From Acidithiobacillus sulfuriphilus (lineage in GTDB: Bacteria; Pseudomonadota; Gammaproteobacteria; Acidithiobacillales; Acidithiobacillaceae), in NCBI RefSeq assembly GCF_003721225.1, contig NZ_RIZI01000190.1, forward strand, positions 1-62,107: 62,107 bases of DNA. Direction: 5' to 3'. The position numbers were made by a program, and so were the translations under genes. Below are positions 45,866 through 55,371 of the stretch, piece after piece (positions within the stretch are counted from its first letter, which is position 1; every line of letters starts with the position of its first letter). The notes under the pieces were generated by a model that saw only the letters and a program-made list of their open reading frames with translations, was not told where the DNA came from and searched no databases.

Positions 45866-47326
45866 ATGTCCATGCCCACTCCCCACATCCCAAGGCCACG
45901 GCCACGCACCCTCCTCGGGGTCGGTATTGGCGTGATCATCGGCGCTGGACTCAGTTTCACGGTAGCCGTCTATGCCGACAAGGAGCGTAGCGGCGTTCCC
46001 CTGGAAGAGATCCAGACCTTTAGCCAGGTCTTCGGCCTGATCAAGTCCGATTACGTGGACCCGGCCTCGGACAAAAAGCTTATGGAAGGGGCCATCAACG
46101 GCATGGTCAGCGCCCTCGATCCCCACTCGGCCTACCTCAATCCAAAGGAATTCAAGGAGATGGAGGTATTCACCGACGGCAAGTTCGGCGGGCTCGGCAT
46201 CGAGGTCACCGCCGACCACGGGATCATCAAGGTGGTGGCCCCCATTGACGGCACCCCCGCCGCCAAGGCCGGCATCCAGCCCGGCGACCTCATCGTCAAG
46301 ATCGATGGCAAGGCCGTGCAGGGCATGAGCCTGCAGGAAACCGTGGACATGATGCGCGGCAAACCGGGGAGCAAGATCACCCTGACCATTCTCCGTCCCC
46401 ATCAAAACCAGCCCCTCACCCTCACCCTCATCCGCGCCATCATCAAGGTGCAGAGCGTACGCGCCTTCCTGCTGGCTCCCGGCTACGGCTACATCCGCAT
46501 CAGCCAGTTCCAGGATAATACCGGCGCCGAGACGCGGCGGGCCGTGGAAGGTCTGGAAAAGGAGGCCGGCGGCCACCTCAAGGGCCTGATCCTGGATCTG
46601 CGCAACAACCCCGGCGGCGTGCTCGGCGCAGGGGTGGAAACGGCCAACACCTTCCTCAACCACGGCCTGATCGTCTATACCAAGGGACGCATCGCCGACA
46701 GCGACATGCAATTCAAGGCCAGCGGACCGGACTATCTCCACGGCGCGCCCCTCATCGTCCTCATCAATGGCGGCTCCGCATCCGCTGCGGAGATCGTCAC
46801 CGGTGCCCTGAAGGATGACGGCCGCGCCCTGGTGCTGGGTCAGCGCAGCTTTGGCAAGGGCTCGGTACAAACGGTCATGCCCCTGAGCAACGGCGGTGCC
46901 CTCAAGCTCACCACCGCCCTCTACTTCACCCCCGCCGGCTGTTCCATTCAGAGCCAGGGCATCGTCCCCAATGTGGAGGTACAGCCCGCCAATGCCCAGC
47001 TACGCGCCCTGGATGGGGATTTGCTCAAGGAATCGGAACTCCACGGCGTCCTCAAGGCGCCCAGCGAATGCGCCAAGCTCACGCCCCAATATACCCTCGC
47101 CCTGCCCGCCGGGGCCGAGGCCAAGGCGCCCACGGCGCTGACGCAGTCCGAGAAGCAGGATGCCGAGGCGGCCCTGTCCGAAAGCATTACGCAAAAACCG
47201 GATCTGGCCAAGGATTATCAGTTGCGCGAGGCCCTGGCCATTCTCCAGGATAAGCAGGTGCCCGTGCAGGTGGGCAAGGAGACGGTGGAGGAGCGCATCC
47301 CTCTACCCAAGGCCGTCGGCCAGTAA
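45866..47326 (+). CDS. ctpA: Carboxy-terminal processing protease, S41 family
   Basis: The 486-residue product has an N-terminal membrane anchor or signal (TLLGVGIGVIIGAGLSFTVAVYA), the tail-specific protease domain start GLIKSDYVDPASDKKLMEGAINGMVSALDPHSAYL, a PDZ domain (about 95-180, GGLGIEVTADHGIIKVVAPIDGTPAAKAG), and the catalytic Ser/Lys dyad in NGGSASAAEIVTGALKD and GQRSFGKGSVQ. It trims C-termini of periplasmic proteins. ATG 45866 with GGAG upstream is preferred; an ATG at 45839 would extend it by nine residues. Confidence 0.93.
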   Translation: MSMPTPHIPRPRPRTLLGVGIGVIIGAGLSFTVAVYADKERSGVPLEEIQTFSQVFGLIKSDYVDPASDKKLMEGAINGMVSALDPHSAYLNPKEFKEMEVFTDGKFGGLGIEVTADHGIIKVVAPIDGTPAAKAGIQPGDLIVKIDGKAVQGMSLQETVDMMRGKPGSKITLTILRPHQNQPLTLTLIRAIIKVQSVRAFLLAPGYGYIRISQFQDNTGAETRRAVEGLEKEAGGHLKGLILDLRNNPGGVLGAGVETANTFLNHGLIVYTKGRIADSDMQFKASGPDYLHGAPLIVLINGGSASAAEIVTGALKDDGRALVLGQRSFGKGSVQTVMPLSNGGALKLTTALYFTPAGCSIQSQGIVPNVEVQPANAQLRALDGDLLKESELHGVLKAPSECAKLTPQYTLALPAGAEAKAPTALTQSEKQDAEAALSESITQKPDLAKDYQLREALAILQDKQVPVQVGKETVEERIPLPKAVGQ

Positions 47327-47457
47327 TCCTTGATTCGGCCACTGCCGCTTTTATGATAATTTCCGGTTGCCGGCCAGGATCGGGTGGGATCGTTTTGCGG
47401 GCGTGGTGGTCCAATGATGCGGAGTTTTCGGCCTGACCTCGGTCATAAGGAGTTGCG

Positions 47458-48027
47458 GTGAACGTATCCATGCCCCATGTCCTCATTCCCCTTGCCGAGG
47501 GCTTTGAAGATATGGAAGCCGTCATCGTCTGCGATATCCTGCGCCGTGCCGATATCCAGGTCACCCTGGCGGGTCTGGGCGCGGGCCCGGTGCGTGGCGC
47601 TCGTGGTATACAGCTCGTACCCGACGCCCTCCTGGCCGACGTCGCGCAGGAATCCTTCGACGTATTGATCCTGCCCGGCGGCCGCCTGGGGAGTCAGCGG
47701 CTTGGGGAGGATACTCGTCTCCTCGGCCTGCTCCGGGAGCGCCATGAACGGGGCGAGATGATCGCCGCCATTTGCGCCGCGCCCGGCGTTCTCGCCGCTC
47801 AGGGCCTCCTTGATGGGCGGGCCGTCACGGCCTATCCGGGCACCCTCGATCTCCACAGTCCCCATTATCACTACCAGGAAACAGCGGTGGTGGTGGATGG
47901 TCCCCTGGTGACTTCCCGTGGCCCTGGCACTGCCATGGATTTCGCCCTCACCCTGGTGGAACTCCTCCTCGGTCCCGCACAGCGCGCCCAGGTTGAAGCC
48001 CCCCTACAACGGTCCCATGTCGGCTAA
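47458..48027 (+). CDS. DJ-1/PfpI family protein, YajL-like
   Basis: The 189-residue product has VLIPLAEGFEDMEAV (conserved Glu of the DJ-1 active site), DVLILPGGRLGSQRLGED and the nucleophile elbow IAAICAAPGVLAAQG with the reactive Cys, plus TAYPGTLD. Such proteins protect against carbonyl or oxidative damage as chaperone or deglycase-like enzymes. A GTG at 47458 is the start, with AAGGAG five to six bases upstream. Confidence 0.92.
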   Translation: MNVSMPHVLIPLAEGFEDMEAVIVCDILRRADIQVTLAGLGAGPVRGARGIQLVPDALLADVAQESFDVLILPGGRLGSQRLGEDTRLLGLLRERHERGEMIAAICAAPGVLAAQGLLDGRAVTAYPGTLDLHSPHYHYQETAVVVDGPLVTSRGPGTAMDFALTLVELLLGPAQRAQVEAPLQRSHVG

Positions 48028-48090
48028 GGCTTTCCCTTTCCCCGTCACTATGGATAATAGTCTAAGCAACTCTTGCTAAAGGAATCTTTC

Positions 48091-48867
48091 ATGAAATTTC
48101 GTTCCATCGTCCTCGCCGCCGTCCTGGGCGTCTGCGCGACACCCGCCTTCGCCGCCCCCGTGGCCACCGTCAACGGTCAGCCCATCGACAACAGTCAGGT
48201 CCAGGCCATCATGTCCATGAGTCCGGAATTGGCCAAAGAGCCCAACGCCCGTGAGCAGGTGGTGCAGAACCTCGTCAACATGGAAGTGTTGTCGCAGTAT
48301 GCCATTAGCCACAAGCTGGATCAGTCCGCCGATGTCAAGGAGCGCCTGGCCATTGCCAAACGCCAGATTCTGGCCGACGCAGCGGTGGATCAATACGTCA
48401 AGGAGCATCCCATTCCCGAAGGCGACATCCAGACCGCCTATAGCAACTTCATCAAGGCCATGGGCAACAAGGAGTACGAAGTCCGTCACATCCTGGTCAA
48501 GACCAAGGCCGAAGCCGACAAGATCATGGCCGACCTGAAAAAGGGCCAGAAGTTCTCGACCCTGGCGGAGAAGTTCTCCATTGACAAGGCCAGCGCTGCC
48601 CACGGCGGTGAACTGGGTTGGATCGTCCCGGGCATGGTCGTCCCGCCCTTTGCCCAAGCCGTGGAATCCGCCCCCATGGACAAGCCGGTGGGACCGGTGC
48701 AGACCCAGTTCGGCTATCATGTCATCGAGGTTCAGGCCACCCGCGCCATGACCCCGCCGCCCCTGAGCGCCATGAAAGACCGGCTCAAGCTACAATTGCA
48801 GCAGCAGGAGGCCGCCAAGTTTGTCTCCGACCTGCGCAATCAGGCCAAGATCGACATCAGCAAGTAA
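48091..48867 (+). CDS. Parvulin-type peptidylprolyl isomerase, periplasmic
   Basis: The 258-residue product has a signal peptide (MKFRSIVLAAVLGVCATPAFAA), a SurA/PrsA-like N-terminal helical part (ATVNGQPIDNSQVQAI...), and a parvulin domain (about 133-225) with YEVRHILVKTKAEAD, FSTLAEKFSIDKASAAHGGELGWI and QTQFGYHVIEVQ. It speeds folding of outer-membrane or secreted proteins in the periplasm. AAAGGAAT precedes ATG 48091. Confidence 0.93.
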   Translation: MKFRSIVLAAVLGVCATPAFAAPVATVNGQPIDNSQVQAIMSMSPELAKEPNAREQVVQNLVNMEVLSQYAISHKLDQSADVKERLAIAKRQILADAAVDQYVKEHPIPEGDIQTAYSNFIKAMGNKEYEVRHILVKTKAEADKIMADLKKGQKFSTLAEKFSIDKASAAHGGELGWIVPGMVVPPFAQAVESAPMDKPVGPVQTQFGYHVIEVQATRAMTPPPLSAMKDRLKLQLQQQEAAKFVSDLRNQAKIDISK

Positions 48868-49015
48868 GCAAAACCTCCCTGGGGTGGGTTCGGGCGCGCG
48901 GTGGCAACACCCGCGCCCGAGCTTTTTGGAGGACACCTTGCCCTTGCCAGCGCCTGCCCTTGGGACCACAATAAACTTAGTCTTAGACGTTGATGAGCGT
49001 AGTTGGAGCTGCCGC

Positions 49016-49324
49016 ATGAGTCGAACGGAACGCCGCCGGAACACGGTCCTGGAGCGTGAACCCCGGGTGCAGGAACCCAGGATGTATCGGGTGGTACTCC
49101 TGAATGATGATTACACACCCATGGATTATGTCGTCCATGTGCTGGAACAATATTTTCTCAAGACCCATGCCGAGGCGGTGGAGGTCATGCTCCACATCCA
49201 TGAGCGGGGGAAGGGGCTGGGCGGGACTTACCCCTATGACATGGCCGAAACCAAGGTCGCCCTGGTCACCGCCGATGCGCAACAGCACCAGCATCCGTTA
49301 CGGTGCATAATGGAAAAGGAGTGA
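49016..49324 (+). CDS. clpS: ClpS adaptor for ClpA
   Basis: The 102-residue product has YRVVLLNDDYTPMDYVVHVL, the N-degron-binding pocket motif (NDDYTPM), and MLHIHERGKGLGGTYPYDMAETK. It hands N-end-rule substrates to ClpAP. clpA starts 4 bp downstream, the usual clpS-clpA arrangement. The ATG at 49016 gives the normal length; a longer open frame upstream is not supported by family length. Confidence 0.95.
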   Translation: MSRTERRRNTVLEREPRVQEPRMYRVVLLNDDYTPMDYVVHVLEQYFLKTHAEAVEVMLHIHERGKGLGGTYPYDMAETKVALVTADAQQHQHPLRCIMEKE

Positions 49325-49327
49325 GCC

Positions 49328-51595
49328 ATGATTGACAAGGCCCTGGAACAATCCATCAATCAGTCCTTTCAGATCGCCCGCACCTACGGTCATGAATATG
49401 CCTCCGTGGAGCACCTGCTGCTGGCCTTGCTGGACAACCCGCAAGGCATGGAGGTGCTCGAAGCCTGCGGCGCCGATCGCGATGCCCTGGCGCGGGAAAT
49501 CCGCGATTTCCTCGAACACAAAGTGCCGGCGGCGGGACCGGCAGGCACGGTCAACACCCAGCCCTCGGTGGGTTTCCAGCGCGTCATCCAGCGCGCCCTG
49601 TATCATGTGCAGTCGGCGGGCAAGGACGCGGTATCGGGGGCCAACGTCCTCGTGGCGCTCTTTGCCGAGCGGGAATCCCATGCCGTCTATTTCCTGCAAA
49701 AGGCGCGGGTGTCGCGGCTGGATGTGGTCAATTACCTGGCCCATGGCGTACGCAAGGACGAGCTTTTTGAAGACGAGGACGAATCCGTCGCCCCCGGCGG
49801 GGCCGAGGAAAAGAAATCCGCCAAGGATCCGCTGACGGCTTATGCCCGCAATCTCAATGCCTTGGCGCGCAGGGGCCGCCTCGACCCCCTGATCGGCCGC
49901 CAGGAAGAGTTGACCCGGGCGCTGCAAGTCCTGGCGCGGCGGCGCAAGAACAACCCGCTCTTCGTGGGCGAGCCCGGCGTGGGCAAAACCGCCATTGTCG
50001 AGGGCCTGGCGCGGGCCATTGTCGCCGGCAAGGTGCCCGCTATCCTCGCCGATGCCACCGTTTACGCCCTCGACATGGGCGCCCTCATTGCCGGATCCCG
50101 GTATCGCGGGGACTTTGAGGAGCGCCTCAAGGGAGTTCTCAAGGCCCTCGCCAAAAAAAACCATGCCATCCTCTTTATCGACGAGATCCATACCCTGGTG
50201 GGTGCGGGGGCGGCCTCCGGGGGTGCCATGGATGCCTCCAACCTGCTCAAGCCGGCCCTGGCCTCCGGGGAACTCAAGTGCATCGGTGCCACCACCTATC
50301 AGGAGTATCGCCAGTACTTTGAAAAGGATCGCGCCCTGTCGCGGCGCTTTCAAAAGATCGACGTGCCGGAGCCCTCCCAGGAGGAGACGGTGCAGATCCT
50401 GCGCGGACTCAAGGGCCAGTTCGAGGCGCACCATGCCTTGCGCTATACCGATGCGGCCCTGCGGGCGGCCGCGGAGCTGTCCATCAAGCACATCCATGAC
50501 CGTTTCCTGCCCGACAAGGCCATTGATCTCATCGACGAGGTGGGCGCCGCCCAGGCCCTCCTGCCTCCCTCCAAACGCAAGAAGAGCATCGGCGTTCACG
50601 ACATCGAAGAGATGGTGGCGCGCGTAGCGCGCATTCCCGGCAAGACCGTCTCCATGGATGATCGCCAGTCCCTCAAGAATCTGGAGCGGGACCTCGGTCT
50701 GGTCATCTATGGCCAGGAAGCGGCCATCCACGAGCTGAGTTCCGCCATCAAGATGGCCCGTGCCGGCCTGCGCCATCACGAAAAACCCGTGGGTGCCTTT
50801 CTCTTCTCTGGCCCGACGGGCGTGGGCAAGACCGAGCTCACCCGGCAATTGGCCGCCCTCCTGGGTATCCCCCTGCTGCGCTTCGACATGAGCGAATACA
50901 TGGAACGCCATACCGTATCGCGGCTCATCGGCGCGCCGCCGGGATATGTGGGCTATGACCAGGCCGGGCAGTTGACGGAGGCGGTGAACAAGCATCCCCA
51001 TGCGGTATTGCTCCTCGACGAGATCGAGAAGGCCCATCCGGATATTTTCAATATCCTCCTGCAGATCATGGATCACGGGAAACTCACCGATGCCAGCGGC
51101 CATGCGGTGGATTTCCGCAATGTCATCCTGATCATGACCACCAATGCCGGTGCCGAGGCCCATGGCAAAAAGGCGGTGGGCTTCGTTCATGCGGCCAGGC
51201 AGGCGGAAGGCGAGGAAATGGAAAGCATCCGCCGCGTCTTCTCGCCGGAATTCCGCAACCGCCTAGACGCCGTGGTGCCCTTCGCGCCGCTGGCCCCCGA
51301 GGTGGTGCTGCATGTGGTGGACAAGTTCCTCATGGAGCTGGACGAACAGCTCCTGCAAAAGGGTTACAGCCTGGAGGTCAGCCCCGAGTTGCGGCAATGG
51401 CTGGCGAAACAGGGCTACGATCCGCAAATGGGCGCCCGTCCCATGGCGCGGGTGATCCAGGAGCACCTCAAAAAGCCCCTGGCGGACCATATCCTCTTCG
51501 GCGACATCAAAAAGGGCGGGCGTATCCTGGCGACCCTGATGGATGGCAAGCCGGTGGTGGAAGTGCTGCGCGAACCCGCACCGGAACCGGCCTGA
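49328..51595 (+). CDS. clpA: ATP-dependent Clp protease ATPase subunit ClpA
   Basis: The 755-residue product has an N-domain (about 1-140), AAA-1 with Walker A GEPGVGKT and Walker [18 protein letters not shown]-2 with [14 protein letters not shown] and [14 protein letters not shown], and the ClpP-binding-loop-like region before the C-terminus. It unfolds substrates for ClpP. AAAAGGAG precedes the ATG. Length and order of domains are normal for ClpA. Confidence 0.96.
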   Translation: MIDKALEQSINQSFQIARTYGHEYASVEHLLLALLDNPQGMEVLEACGADRDALAREIRDFLEHKVPAAGPAGTVNTQPSVGFQRVIQRALYHVQSAGKDAVSGANVLVALFAERESHAVYFLQKARVSRLDVVNYLAHGVRKDELFEDEDESVAPGGAEEKKSAKDPLTAYARNLNALARRGRLDPLIGRQEELTRALQVLARRRKNNPLFVGEPGVGKTAIVEGLARAIVAGKVPAILADATVYALDMGALIAGSRYRGDFEERLKGVLKALAKKNHAILFIDEIHTLVGAGAASGGAMDASNLLKPALASGELKCIGATTYQEYRQYFEKDRALSRRFQKIDVPEPSQEETVQILRGLKGQFEAHHALRYTDAALRAAAELSIKHIHDRFLPDKAIDLIDEVGAAQALLPPSKRKKSIGVHDIEEMVARVARIPGKTVSMDDRQSLKNLERDLGLVIYGQEAAIHELSSAIKMARAGLRHHEKPVGAFLFSGPTGVGKTELTRQLAALLGIPLLRFDMSEYMERHTVSRLIGAPPGYVGYDQAGQLTEAVNKHPHAVLLLDEIEKAHPDIFNILLQIMDHGKLTDASGHAVDFRNVILIMTTNAGAEAHGKKAVGFVHAARQAEGEEMESIRRVFSPEFRNRLDAVVPFAPLAPEVVLHVVDKFLMELDEQLLQKGYSLEVSPELRQWLAKQGYDPQMGARPMARVIQEHLKKPLADHILFGDIKKGGRILATLMDGKPVVEVLREPAPEPA

Positions 51596-51630
51596 TCAAG
51601 CCCAAATCCCGCGCAACCCAGGAGAACCGC

Positions 51631-52074
51631 ATGAACCGGCTCGAAGTGACGGAAAAAATTATCGCCAACAAGGTAGCTAACGATCTGAAATGGGCGGACA
51701 TCGCCAAGAAGGTGGGCCTCAGCAAGGAATGGGTGACTGCCGCATGCCTGGGCCAGATGACTTTGACCGCTGACCAGGCCGACATCGTAGGCGACTTCTT
51801 TGACTTGACATCCCAAGAACGCCAATGGCTGCAAGTCGTGCCTTACAAAGGCAGTCTCCCCACCTCGGTGCCGACCGACCCGCTGATCTACCGGTTTTAC
51901 GAACTAGTCAGTGTCTATGGCACCACCTTCAAGGAACTGGTCCACGAGGAGTTCGGCGATGGCATCATGAGCGCGATCGACTTCAAGATGGATATGACGC
52001 GTGAGGCAGATCCTAACGGGGATCGCGTGAAGATCGTCATGTCCGGCAAATTCCTCCCCTACAAGACCTATTGA
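51631..52074 (+). CDS. cynS: Cyanase (cyanate hydratase)
   Basis: The 147-residue product matches cyanase throughout. The catalytic Arg and Glu lie in IYRFYELVSVYGTT and the catalytic Ser in GIMSAIDFKMD; the N-terminal helix-turn-helix-like domain has WADIAKKVGLSKEWVTAACLGQ. It breaks cyanate down with bicarbonate to ammonia and CO2. CAGGAG precedes ATG 51631. It follows clpA closely and no transport or CynR gene is seen, so regulation with clpA or from its own promoter is open. Confidence 0.95.
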   Translation: MNRLEVTEKIIANKVANDLKWADIAKKVGLSKEWVTAACLGQMTLTADQADIVGDFFDLTSQERQWLQVVPYKGSLPTSVPTDPLIYRFYELVSVYGTTFKELVHEEFGDGIMSAIDFKMDMTREADPNGDRVKIVMSGKFLPYKTY

Positions 52075-52201
52075 GGAGCCGCCGAACAAGGGAGAGCAAG
52101 CCCGCCACTTCCCCCTTCACGCCCGAGACTGCGGCGCAGAAGGTGCGCATGGCCGAGGAGGCTTGGAACTCGCGCGATGGAGCGATGAACATCTGCCCAT
52201 G

Positions 52202-52561
52202 TCAGCGCCAGTAAGGGGCCACCAGCAGGGCCTCGGGGACCAGGGCATGAATGGCGGCGGGGAGTTCCAGGCACAGGCCCAGCCGGGGGCGGATACTCAC
52301 CCAGAGGAGATTGGTGCGCAGATTCAGTTCGGCAAAGACCACCGACGATTGATAGCTGAGCAGGACGCGGTTGATACGCGCAAGCACGTCGCGCTGCTGC
52401 TCCGCGCTACGCCGCTTCAGACGCGGGACGAGCATCATGAAATCCGCCAGGGGAGCGCCATTTTCGTCGCGGGTAGGCACCCGCCGCCAGAGGGGGCCGG
52501 CGGGCTCCAGGGAAGATGGGTCAGTAGCAGCCAGACCCTGACTACGATGAACCGGGAGCAT
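52202..52561 (-). CDS. Small protein of unknown function
   Basis: I do not recognise this 119-residue protein. It has a basic middle (MMLVPRLKRRSAEQQRDVLARINRVLLSYQ) and a C-terminal alpha/beta stretch (VVFAELNLRTNLLWVSIRPRLGLCLELPAAIHAL) that reads like a real globular domain. GGAG lies a few bases before ATG 52561, and codon use matches the surrounding core. It converges with cynS. No signal peptide. Confidence 0.6.
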   Translation of the reverse strand: MLPVHRSQGLAATDPSSLEPAGPLWRRVPTRDENGAPLADFMMLVPRLKRRSAEQQRDVLARINRVLLSYQSSVVFAELNLRTNLLWVSIRPRLGLCLELPAAIHALVPEALLVAPYWR

Positions 52562-52637
52562 AGGATCTCCGCAATCTTTACGCGAGGGAGAACTTAGTGT
52601 GCACCCGGAAGCGAACGCCGACAAGGGACTGGCCCCA

Positions 52638-52743
52638 CCGGCGGGATGGCGAGGGTGGATACAAGGAGGGGCGGACCTATCTGTCCGCCCCGGCGGGATG
52701 GCGAGGGTGGATACAAGGAGGGGCGGACCTATCTGTCCGCCCC
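52638..52743. repeat. 52-bp tandem duplication carrying a strong hairpin
   Basis: Two near-identical 52-bp units (from 52638 and 52690) each contain GGGGCGGAC-CTATCT-GTCCGCCCC, a 9-bp perfect stem (52668-52691 and 52720-52743). There is no T-run, so it is REP-like rather than a classic terminator, but on the minus strand the second hairpin would lie directly after the ancestral ppa stop (see the island). Confidence 0.9.
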
Positions 52744-52786
52744 TACGGGATGGCTGGGTGCCGGGAAGGCCTCAAACGTGTCCAAT

Positions 52787-52804
52787 GACAAAATAGTTTC
52801 ATCC
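52787..52804 (+). repeat. Left-end inverted repeat, outer copy
   Basis: GACAAAATAGTTTCATCC; its perfect reverse complement is at 60299-60316. Extended similarity runs to 52808 (CCAGG). Confidence 0.88.
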
Positions 52805-52808
52805 CAGG

Positions 52809-53251
52809 TTGACGGCAACACGTTGATTTATAGTTGCCGCTTTACCTGAGCATCCTGCGTCGCTTCGCTCGGGTAGCGACCCGGACAAAAATGTTTCATC
52901 CTGGGGCTTGCAGGCATCCCCTATGTGTGCATCACACCCAATGGCTCATAAGCAACGGGAGCGGACTTTCCCACCCACCTTCTGGAGGAGTAATATCGGC
53001 CAAAAGCGGATGTTCGGTGGTGCACCACGAGCCACCGGAGTTCGACCAAGGCAGCGGCCGCTCAGGAGTTATCGGCGAGATTAGTTAGCCAACCTAATAC
53101 AAAACGTGGCCCCTCAATCTCACTGCGCGGGCCTTTCGTGCCCTGTGCTCCCTGAGAACCGTCCCTTCGACTAAAGCTCGCGTAGCCTGGATGCACGCCG
53201 GCGGATTCCCCTGCACCTGACCGCCAAACAAGGCTCTTCTGACAACGTATT
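52809..53251. other. Left non-coding end of the island
   Basis: About 440 bp without a recognisable gene, holding the second left repeat copy at 52883-52904. Short open frames here show no family resemblance. The island's operon ends at 53252 pointing into this stretch. Confidence 0.5.
52883..52904 (+). repeat. Left-end repeat, inner copy
   Basis: GGACAAAAATGTTTCATCCTGG, same orientation as the outer left copy, about 96 bp further in. Confidence 0.8.
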
Positions 53252-54421
53252 TCACGCCACGCCACCTTCGCCGAGCACTTCTTCTATAATCTCGTGCTCA
53301 TCAAGAAAATCAACCGAGACAGGGCCGTCCGCCGGATCATGGCCGGCGAGGCGCACTTCCTCGATCACTTGCTGCATTGTCGTAACAATCTTTCGCGGAG
53401 TAATTGCCGTGAGCTGAGAGGCGATAGTCTCGATAACGGCTTTCTCGAACGGGAAGAAATCGTTTTCACCCTCCGGATCAACGCGGTTGTTGATCAGAAT
53501 TTCGTGAACAAAGTTTACCGCGTCATCCTTGTCGAGGACGACTAGCTCGATTTGGCGCTGAATTCGGCTCAGAATGTAATCGAAAAACAGTACCGGAAGT
53601 TGCGAAATCTCTGCCGACAGCGCAATCACCATGCAAAAGCAGTTCGGGCAGTTATCATAGATGTGACGGAGGATGTCGTTGACTTCTCGCGCCTCCTTGA
53701 TGCTTGCGCGCTCCAGATCGTCCAGCTCATCAACAAATAGGTATGCGCCCTTCTTGAATCGACGAGAGTCTGTTTCCGAAACCTGCATCTCGTGGACAAA
53801 CAGATTCACAAGCCTCGTAAAAATTATCATTGCCTGATAATCCCCGAGGGCCCTGGGCGCAAGCAGCTCGCGGAAATCTTCCGCCTCTTGGCAGCGGCTG
53901 ATCTCTTTAGCGAAATTATGTAATTCCACGGGCGGAATCAGTTTCTCAATAATCTTTTCCGGCGGGACATCATGGCCGTATTGATTTGCCACGCGATAGG
54001 CGGAAATGCACTCAATAAGAAAGTTGTGAAAGGCCTGCACATCAGCTAAGAGGCTGGACTTTGCGACAATGTCATCGAGAAAAGCCCCTGCGAACGTAAG
54101 CTTCCCTTTGTCCTTTCGCAATGTAGGGATTAGATAGCATACCGAATTAAACGCATCTTTCTCTTCATACAGAATTTTGTTCTGTGCCCAGAGCAGTGCG
54201 TGTGACTTCCCGGTCCCGTAGTCCCCATACAGCATCAAGAAATTGGCATTACCAACCTGGTCCGACAGGGACCGCTTTAGATACTTATCCAGCTGCTTTT
54301 TTTGCTTTTCATAACCTACCCAGATGCGCGCGCGTGGATCAGCCGCAAAGTTCGGAGTTGACCGGAACGGATTATCCTTCAGGTTGCTCTTGTGGTAGTA
54401 CTTATCAGGTTCCATCACCAT
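53252..54421 (-). CDS. Island protein: AAA+ ATPase (Orc1/ExeA-like)
   Basis: The 389-residue product has an AAA+ P-loop FLMLYGDYGTGKSHALL (Walker A GDYGTGKS) and Walker B GAYLFVDELDDLE. A sensor-like MVIALSAEISQLP and arginine-rich LSRIQRQIELVVL follow. It resembles the Orc1/Cdc6- or ExeA/TniB-like ATPases that act on DNA or as target selectors. Start at ATG 54421 is favoured by GGAG eight bases before it; it overlaps the stop of the PLD gene by 7 bp. Last gene of the operon. Whether it loads the HerA-like ATPase or acts as a sensor is unknown. Confidence 0.8.
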   Translation of the reverse strand: MVMEPDKYYHKSNLKDNPFRSTPNFAADPRARIWVGYEKQKKQLDKYLKRSLSDQVGNANFLMLYGDYGTGKSHALLWAQNKILYEEKDAFNSVCYLIPTLRKDKGKLTFAGAFLDDIVAKSSLLADVQAFHNFLIECISAYRVANQYGHDVPPEKIIEKLIPPVELHNFAKEISRCQEAEDFRELLAPRALGDYQAMIIFTRLVNLFVHEMQVSETDSRRFKKGAYLFVDELDDLERASIKEAREVNDILRHIYDNCPNCFCMVIALSAEISQLPVLFFDYILSRIQRQIELVVLDKDDAVNFVHEILINNRVDPEGENDFFPFEKAVIETIASQLTAITPRKIVTTMQQVIEEVRLAGHDPADGPVSVDFLDEHEIIEEVLGEGGVA

Positions 54422-55368
54422 TTTTCGTTCTCCATTTTTTGCCATTGCCCGCGCGCTAGAAATCTGCGTACATCTGGCAGCTCGTACCCGCGCAGCATCA
54501 ACTCCGCGACATATTCTTCAACAAAGTCGATTTCATCTTCGGGAACCGCGTAACATAGCTCCTCATTGCATCGCCCACTGCCTAGAGCCATCCCGGGCGA
54601 TGTCAGATTGGCTGATCCAAGAAGGATGAGGGACGAATACCGGTCTCCATGTTGTAGGCCCCGCTCATAGCGGCGATTCTCATCAAAGATAAAGCAATAT
54701 AACTTGGTGTGCAGACGCGGATAGACGAATATTGTCACTTGCCGTTCGGCAAGATTTTCCATCCAGTCAATATTCTTGTCTTTCGGCGGTGCTGTGATTA
54801 AGACGACGCTCGCCCCGTCCTCAACCTGGTCCAGCAACAGCTTACCGAATGCAGCCGTTGGCGCGAACAAATCACAGTCAATAAACGGGGCAACCAGCCA
54901 GATATCTTTGTGCGGCAGATTCCGGCGCGAGAAGATCTCACGATTGACCTGGGGCGACGGTACGTTGCGCTTGAACCGGTTGATGAGAGGGGCCGATGCT
55001 TGGGGCGTATGCAGGGCAGGCATTGCCGCAATAGCAGCTGCAAGCTCCGGCCCAGCCTCCACCACCGGAACGGCAGCCTCTACTGCTCCGGTTGCGGGCT
55101 CGGTTAATCTGTCTTCAATACTATGTTCACCGGCACGGTACAAATAGATATTGTCCCTATATTTCAGGTAGATCACGCGATACGCCGTTCGCTGGCGGCT
55201 GACATAACGTATCCAGGCATCTTCAACGCCTTCATAGCGGTGATCCTCCGCATCGGGGCGAAACTTACCGTCCGGGCGAAGGGTCTTCTGGAGGACCCGC
55301 CGCGCAAAATGCGCATCAGCGTGATCTTGGAGATCGGCAATGAATTCGGGAAGCAAGAAGACTGGCAT
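54415..55368 (-). CDS. Island protein: RelE-like region fused to a PLD-type nuclease domain
   Basis: The 317-residue product has two parts. Residues of about 20-90 (YEGVEDAWIRYVSRQRTAYR, then VIYLKYRDNIYLYRAGEHSIED) look like a RelE/ParE-fold toxin core, ending in the HSIEDR-like motif. Residues of about 150-300 carry a single PLD phosphodiesterase motif: LHTKLYCFIFDE (HxK) and LILLGSANLTSPGM (S-x-N), then NEELCYAV. One HKN-type motif implies a dimeric nuclease. The upstream neighbour ends 3 bp before it. A nuclease effector role in a defence system would fit (inference). Confidence 0.72.
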   Translation of the reverse strand: MPVFLLPEFIADLQDHADAHFARRVLQKTLRPDGKFRPDAEDHRYEGVEDAWIRYVSRQRTAYRVIYLKYRDNIYLYRAGEHSIEDRLTEPATGAVEAAVPVVEAGPELAAAIAAMPALHTPQASAPLINRFKRNVPSPQVNREIFSRRNLPHKDIWLVAPFIDCDLFAPTAAFGKLLLDQVEDGASVVLITAPPKDKNIDWMENLAERQVTIFVYPRLHTKLYCFIFDENRRYERGLQHGDRYSSLILLGSANLTSPGMALGSGRCNEELCYAVPEDEIDFVEEYVAELMLRGYELPDVRRFLARGQWQKMENEKW

Positions 55369-55371
55369 TTG

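Noticed and set aside
49298..51190. A 630-codon minus-strand frame opposite clpA
   Set aside because: Antisense shadow of clpA; composition and lack of motifs argue against a gene.
52597..52849. Short plus-strand frames across the 52-bp repeats
   Set aside because: Translations of the hairpin repeat; repetitive sequence in several frames without coding features.
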